A stretch of 64,000 nucleotides of DNA from Bifidobacterium moraviense (GTDB taxonomy: Bacteria > Actinomycetota > Actinomycetes > Actinomycetales > Bifidobacteriaceae). Positions within the stretch are counted from its first letter, which is position 1; every line of letters begins with the position of its first letter. Location of the stretch: positions 1 through 64,000 of the forward strand of contig NZ_JAAIIH010000006.1 of NCBI RefSeq assembly GCF_012932365.1, written 5' to 3'. A program made the position numbers and the translations under genes. A model generated the notes under the pieces. It saw only the letters and a program-made list of their open reading frames with translations, ran no database searches and had not been told where the DNA came from. Below, in pieces: positions 61,027 through 64,000 of the stretch.

Positions 61027-63372
61027 ATGACCGATATGCCTTCGTACCCCAGCGCCGCGGTGGAGCCGCACGAGCGCGTCTTCCACGGCGACACGTTCGT
61101 CGACCCCTACGAGTGGATGCGCAACAAGGACGATCCGCGCACGCAGGCGTACGTGCGCGAGCAGAACGCCTTCACCGACGCGCGCATGGCGCCGCTCGCC
61201 GGACTGCGCACGCGGCTGTTCGAGGAGCTCAAGTCGCGCGTGGAGCAGACCGACATGTCCGTGCCCACGCGCATCAACGACTACTGGTACTTCGCGCGCA
61301 CGCAGGAGGGCAAGCAGTACGCCGCGCAGTGCCGCATCCCCATCGCCGGACCGGACGACTGGACGCCGCCCGAGGTGGACCCCAAGGCCGAGCCCGGCTC
61401 GCTGCCCGGCGAGCAGGTGATCTTCGACGCCAACCGCGAGGCCGAAGGCCACGACTTCTTCCGCCTCGGCGGGCTCGACCTGAGCCGTGACGGGCGCTGG
61501 ATGCTCTACGGCGTGGACTTCACCGGAGACGAGCGCTACGACCTCAGGATCCGGGACCTGAGCACCGGCGAGGACCTGCCGGAGACCATCGAGCAGGTGT
61601 CCGCGGGCGGCTGCCTCACCCCGGACGGCCGGTGGGCGTTCTACGTGAAGGTGGACGACGCGTGGCGCCCGTACGCGATCTGGCGCCACCGCGTGGGCAC
61701 GCCCGCGTCCGAGGACGTGGAGGCGTGGCGCGAGGACGACGAGCGGTTCTGGGCCGGCGTGGGGCTGAGCTTCGACGAGCGCAACATCGTGATCGGCACC
61801 GGGTCCAAGACCACCACCGAGGTGCTCACCCTGCCCGTGGACGACCCCACCGGCACGTTCACGCCGTTCATCCCGCGCCGCGAGGGCGTGGAGTACGACG
61901 TGAGCTTCGCGCGGTTCGAGGGCGCGGGCGACGCCGGCGAGGACGTGCCGGTGGCCGTGGTGTACCACAACGTGAGCAACCCGAACTTCCAGATCAACGT
62001 GATCGACATGCGCCGGCACGAGCCGCCGTACGACTTGGACGAGGGCACCGTGGTGGCGTCCGGCTCGCCGTACGGCTGCGAGACCGGCGGGCAGTACGCC
62101 GGCATGCCGGTGGGACGCCCGTGGCATCATCCGGGCAATCCGACGGTTCTCGACGGGGCGCGCGGCCTCGGCATCGAGGGCATCGCCATCCACCGGCACT
62201 TCGTGCTGCTCTCCTACCGCGCGGACGGCCTGCCGCATCTGGCGGTGATGACCAAGGACCGCGCCGTGGAGGACTGGAAGGCCGACCGTCCCTGGCGCTT
62301 CGAGGAGGTGCGACCGCATCCCGCGCCGGAATCCACCGCCAAGCCGTGGGCCGAGCGCCTGTATTCGATCGGCGCGAGCGGCAACCCGTCGTACGAGGCG
62401 CCGCGCCTGCGCTACTCGTTCGGCAGCTACACGCTGCCCGGCGAGCTGCACGAGCTCGATCCGGCCACCGGCGCCGACGTGCTGCTCAAGCGCGCGCAGG
62501 TCCTGGGCGACTTCAGCGCCGACGACTACGTGGAGCACCGGCTGTGGATCACCGCGCGCGACGGCGAGAAGATCCCCGTCTCGCTGGTGTGGAAGCCGTC
62601 CGTCTGCCATCCGCAGATCGAGGGGCGGCCGGCGCCGACGTTCATCACCGGCTACGGCGCGTACGAGATCAGCTCCGACCCGCACTTCGCGGTCTCGCGC
62701 CTGAGCCTCATGGACCGCGGCGTGCTGTACGCGGTGGTGCACGTGCGCGGCGGCGGCGAGATGGGCCGCGCGTGGTACGAGCAGGGGCGCAGGCTCAAGA
62801 AGCGCCACAGCTTCGAGGACTTCGTGGACGCCACGCGCGTGCTGCAGGACCAGGGGTGGGCCGATCGCACCCGCACCGTGGCCAACGGCGGCTCCGCGGG
62901 CGGTCTGCTCATGGGCGCGGTGGCCAACATGGCGCCGGACCTGTACGCGGGCATCGAGGCGGACGTGCCGTTCGTGGACGCGCTGACGTCGATCCTCGAC
63001 CCGGACCTGCCGCTGACCGTGACCGAATGGGACGAGTGGGGCGACCCGTTGCACGAAGCGCAGGTGTACGACTACATGAAGTCGTACACGCCGTACGAGA
63101 ACGTGCCCACGGCCGCCGAGCGCCGCGAACGGTTCGGCACCGACCACTTCCCGAAGATCTTCGTCACCACGTCGATGAACGACACGCGCGTGCTGTACGT
63201 GGAGCCGCTCAAGTGGATCGCGCGCCTGCAGGAGCCCGAGGTGGGCGCGGACGCGATCGTGAAGATCGAGGTGGAAGCCGGGCACGGCGGCATCACCGGG
63301 CGCTACAAGCAGTGGGAGGAGGTCTCCTACGAGAACGCGTGGTGCCTGGCCGCGATGGGCATCCGCGAGTAG
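61027..63372 (+). CDS. Oligopeptidase B (prolyl oligopeptidase family)
   Basis: A 781-residue cytoplasmic serine peptidase. The N-terminal part is a beta-propeller (with YEWMRNKDDPRTQAYVREQN at the start) and the C-terminal 280 residues an alpha/beta hydrolase. The catalytic triad is S623 (ANGGSAGGLLMG), D719 (TSMNDTRVLY) and H753 (EAGHGGITGR). FEDFVDATRVLQDQGW is typical of oligopeptidase B, which cuts after basic residues in short peptides. TAGCAT at 61011-61016, about 11 bases before ATG 61027, and the lack of a ribosome site suggest a leaderless transcript. Confidence 0.9.
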   Translation: MTDMPSYPSAAVEPHERVFHGDTFVDPYEWMRNKDDPRTQAYVREQNAFTDARMAPLAGLRTRLFEELKSRVEQTDMSVPTRINDYWYFARTQEGKQYAAQCRIPIAGPDDWTPPEVDPKAEPGSLPGEQVIFDANREAEGHDFFRLGGLDLSRDGRWMLYGVDFTGDERYDLRIRDLSTGEDLPETIEQVSAGGCLTPDGRWAFYVKVDDAWRPYAIWRHRVGTPASEDVEAWREDDERFWAGVGLSFDERNIVIGTGSKTTTEVLTLPVDDPTGTFTPFIPRREGVEYDVSFARFEGAGDAGEDVPVAVVYHNVSNPNFQINVIDMRRHEPPYDLDEGTVVASGSPYGCETGGQYAGMPVGRPWHHPGNPTVLDGARGLGIEGIAIHRHFVLLSYRADGLPHLAVMTKDRAVEDWKADRPWRFEEVRPHPAPESTAKPWAERLYSIGASGNPSYEAPRLRYSFGSYTLPGELHELDPATGADVLLKRAQVLGDFSADDYVEHRLWITARDGEKIPVSLVWKPSVCHPQIEGRPAPTFITGYGAYEISSDPHFAVSRLSLMDRGVLYAVVHVRGGGEMGRAWYEQGRRLKKRHSFEDFVDATRVLQDQGWADRTRTVANGGSAGGLLMGAVANMAPDLYAGIEADVPFVDALTSILDPDLPLTVTEWDEWGDPLHEAQVYDYMKSYTPYENVPTAAERRERFGTDHFPKIFVTTSMNDTRVLYVEPLKWIARLQEPEVGADAIVKIEVEAGHGGITGRYKQWEEVSYENAWCLAAMGIRE

Positions 63373-63420
63373 CGTCGCCCGGCGGCGCGCTGCCGCGTTG
63401 TGCTGCCGCGTGGTGCTGTG

Positions 63421-63551
63421 CATATCTGCCTATCCTTGGCTCGAATATCGCAAGGATCTGCAGATATGCATGCTGAGCGGCCGATTCGGGGCTGGTACGA
63501 CGCAGATCTGCCGATTCCTTGAATTTCGATGCCAAGGATTGGCAGATATGC
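63421..63551. repeat. Two palindromes with a GCAGATATGC arm
   Basis: In 63421-63468 CATATCTGC and ATCCTT face AAGGAT and GCAGATATG. In 63502-63551 GCAGATCTGCCGATTCCTT faces AAGGATTGGCAGATATGC. Both lie in the gap between the oligopeptidase and leuB genes and may terminate transcription. Confidence 0.8.
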
Positions 63552-63653
63552 GGTGCGGGGCCGCGCAGGCCGATGGGTCTCCGGCCGGCAGCCCGCCACG
63601 GATGCGCGTGTCCACAGGCTGAGCGCGTCCCGTTCGACCAATGGATGCGCGAG

Positions 63654-63659
63654 TAGTCT
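63654..63659 (+). promoter_or_regulatory. -10 box for a leaderless leuB message
   Basis: TAGTCT lies eight bases before ATG 63668, and no ribosome site stands between. The distance fits transcription starting at or next to the A of ATG. Confidence 0.5.
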
Positions 63660-63667
63660 CGCGTGCT

Positions 63668-64000
63668 ATGAGCAAGACATACACCATCGCGGTCATCCCC
63701 GGCGACGGCATCGGCAAGGAAGTCACTCCCTGGGCCCAGGCCGCGCTCGAGAAGGCCGCCGAAGGCGAAGCGGCCTTCACGTACGAACACTTCGATCTCG
63801 GCGCCGAGCGCTACCTGCGCGACGGCGCGATCCTTCCCGAGGAGGAAGAGGAGCGCATCAAGGCCACCGACGCCATCCTGCTGGGCGCCGTGGGCGACCC
63901 GCGCATCAAGGCCGGCATCCTGGAGCGCGGCCTGCTGCTGAAGCTCCGCTTCGATCTGGACCAGTACGTCAACCTGCGCCCGTCCAAGCTGTACAAGGGC
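63668..64000 (+). CDS. leuB: 3-isopropylmalate dehydrogenase, N-terminal part
   Basis: The first 111 residues are in the window; the gene runs off its right edge. AVIPGDGIGKEVTPWAQAALE is the family start, with the NAD-binding and substrate loop LLGAVGDPRIKAGILERGLLLKLRFDLDQYVNLRPSKLY. The LxLRxxLxxYxNLRP pattern is that of LeuB, with the substrate-binding arginines kept. It performs the oxidative decarboxylation in leucine synthesis. TAGTCT is eight bases upstream, so a leaderless message is likely. Confidence 0.9.
   Translation, partial: MSKTYTIAVIPGDGIGKEVTPWAQAALEKAAEGEAAFTYEHFDLGAERYLRDGAILPEEEEERIKATDAILLGAVGDPRIKAGILERGLLLKLRFDLDQYVNLRPSKLYKG

Overview
The window looks like chromosomal DNA of a GC-rich Bifidobacterium-type actinobacterium. 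Pointers are an araB-araD-araA arabinose operon behind a LacI-type operator, an RmlC-RmlD fusion protein, a SenX3/RegX3-like pair next to pstSCAB, an Rpf-like secreted transglycosylase, several apparently leaderless genes, and the characteristic mix of transporters. The species cannot be fixed from this window. No rRNA, tRNA or CRISPR array was recognised.

Layout. 1-2437: tail of an unseen gene, then a secreted repeat-rich surface protein. 2543-3829: a lone tyrosine integrase. 3995-10541: cell-surface polysaccharide genes (GT2, NAD-dependent epimerase, GT-C-like membrane protein, DUF4422-GT8, ABC-2 export permease without its ATPase). 10659-14761: CPBP protease, dihydroorotate dehydrogenase, murA. 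15676-16044: rplS between two large repeat-filled gaps. 17309-23206: an MFS sugar transporter, then araB, araD and araA. 23554-29191: acyl-CoA synthetase and a complete ECF transporter (S, T and fused A-A'). 30347-34731: an unknown protein, an aldo/keto reductase, a secreted HNH nuclease and an NRAMP metal transporter. 35139-36716: DHA2-type drug exporter. 36955-40480: rmlB, rmlCD and rmlA (dTDP-L-rhamnose). 40498-42713: a DEDD exonuclease and a small unknown protein. 43089-49712: phosphate-sensing two-component system and pstSCAB. 50801-54149: purine permease, Rpf-like transglycosylase, thioredoxin. 54357-64000: DUF4916 protein, alpha/beta hydrolase, NudC, L,D-transpeptidase, GcvH, App1-type phosphatase, oligopeptidase B and the start of leuB.

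How genes work together. The polysaccharide genes at 4-10.5 kb and the rml cluster at 37-40.5 kb would supply and assemble a rhamnose-containing wall polymer; the two loci share a near-identical 18-bp element upstream of their first genes. The sugar transporter and araBDA form an arabinose uptake and catabolism unit with LacI-type operator sites. The histidine kinase and response regulator would control pst through a direct-repeat box in front of pstS.

The most unusual part is the non-coding DNA. The gaps hold several families of palindromic and tandem repeats: four 75-bp palindromic units at 29.5-29.9 kb, a 68-bp-arm inverted repeat at 15.2 kb, 113-bp tandem units at 50.3 kb, dispersed 80-bp elements at 16.6 and 32.8 kb, palindromes built on a GGATGCACATCC-like core at 23.4 and 35.0 kb, and an 11-bp six-copy repeat just upstream of the histidine kinase gene.
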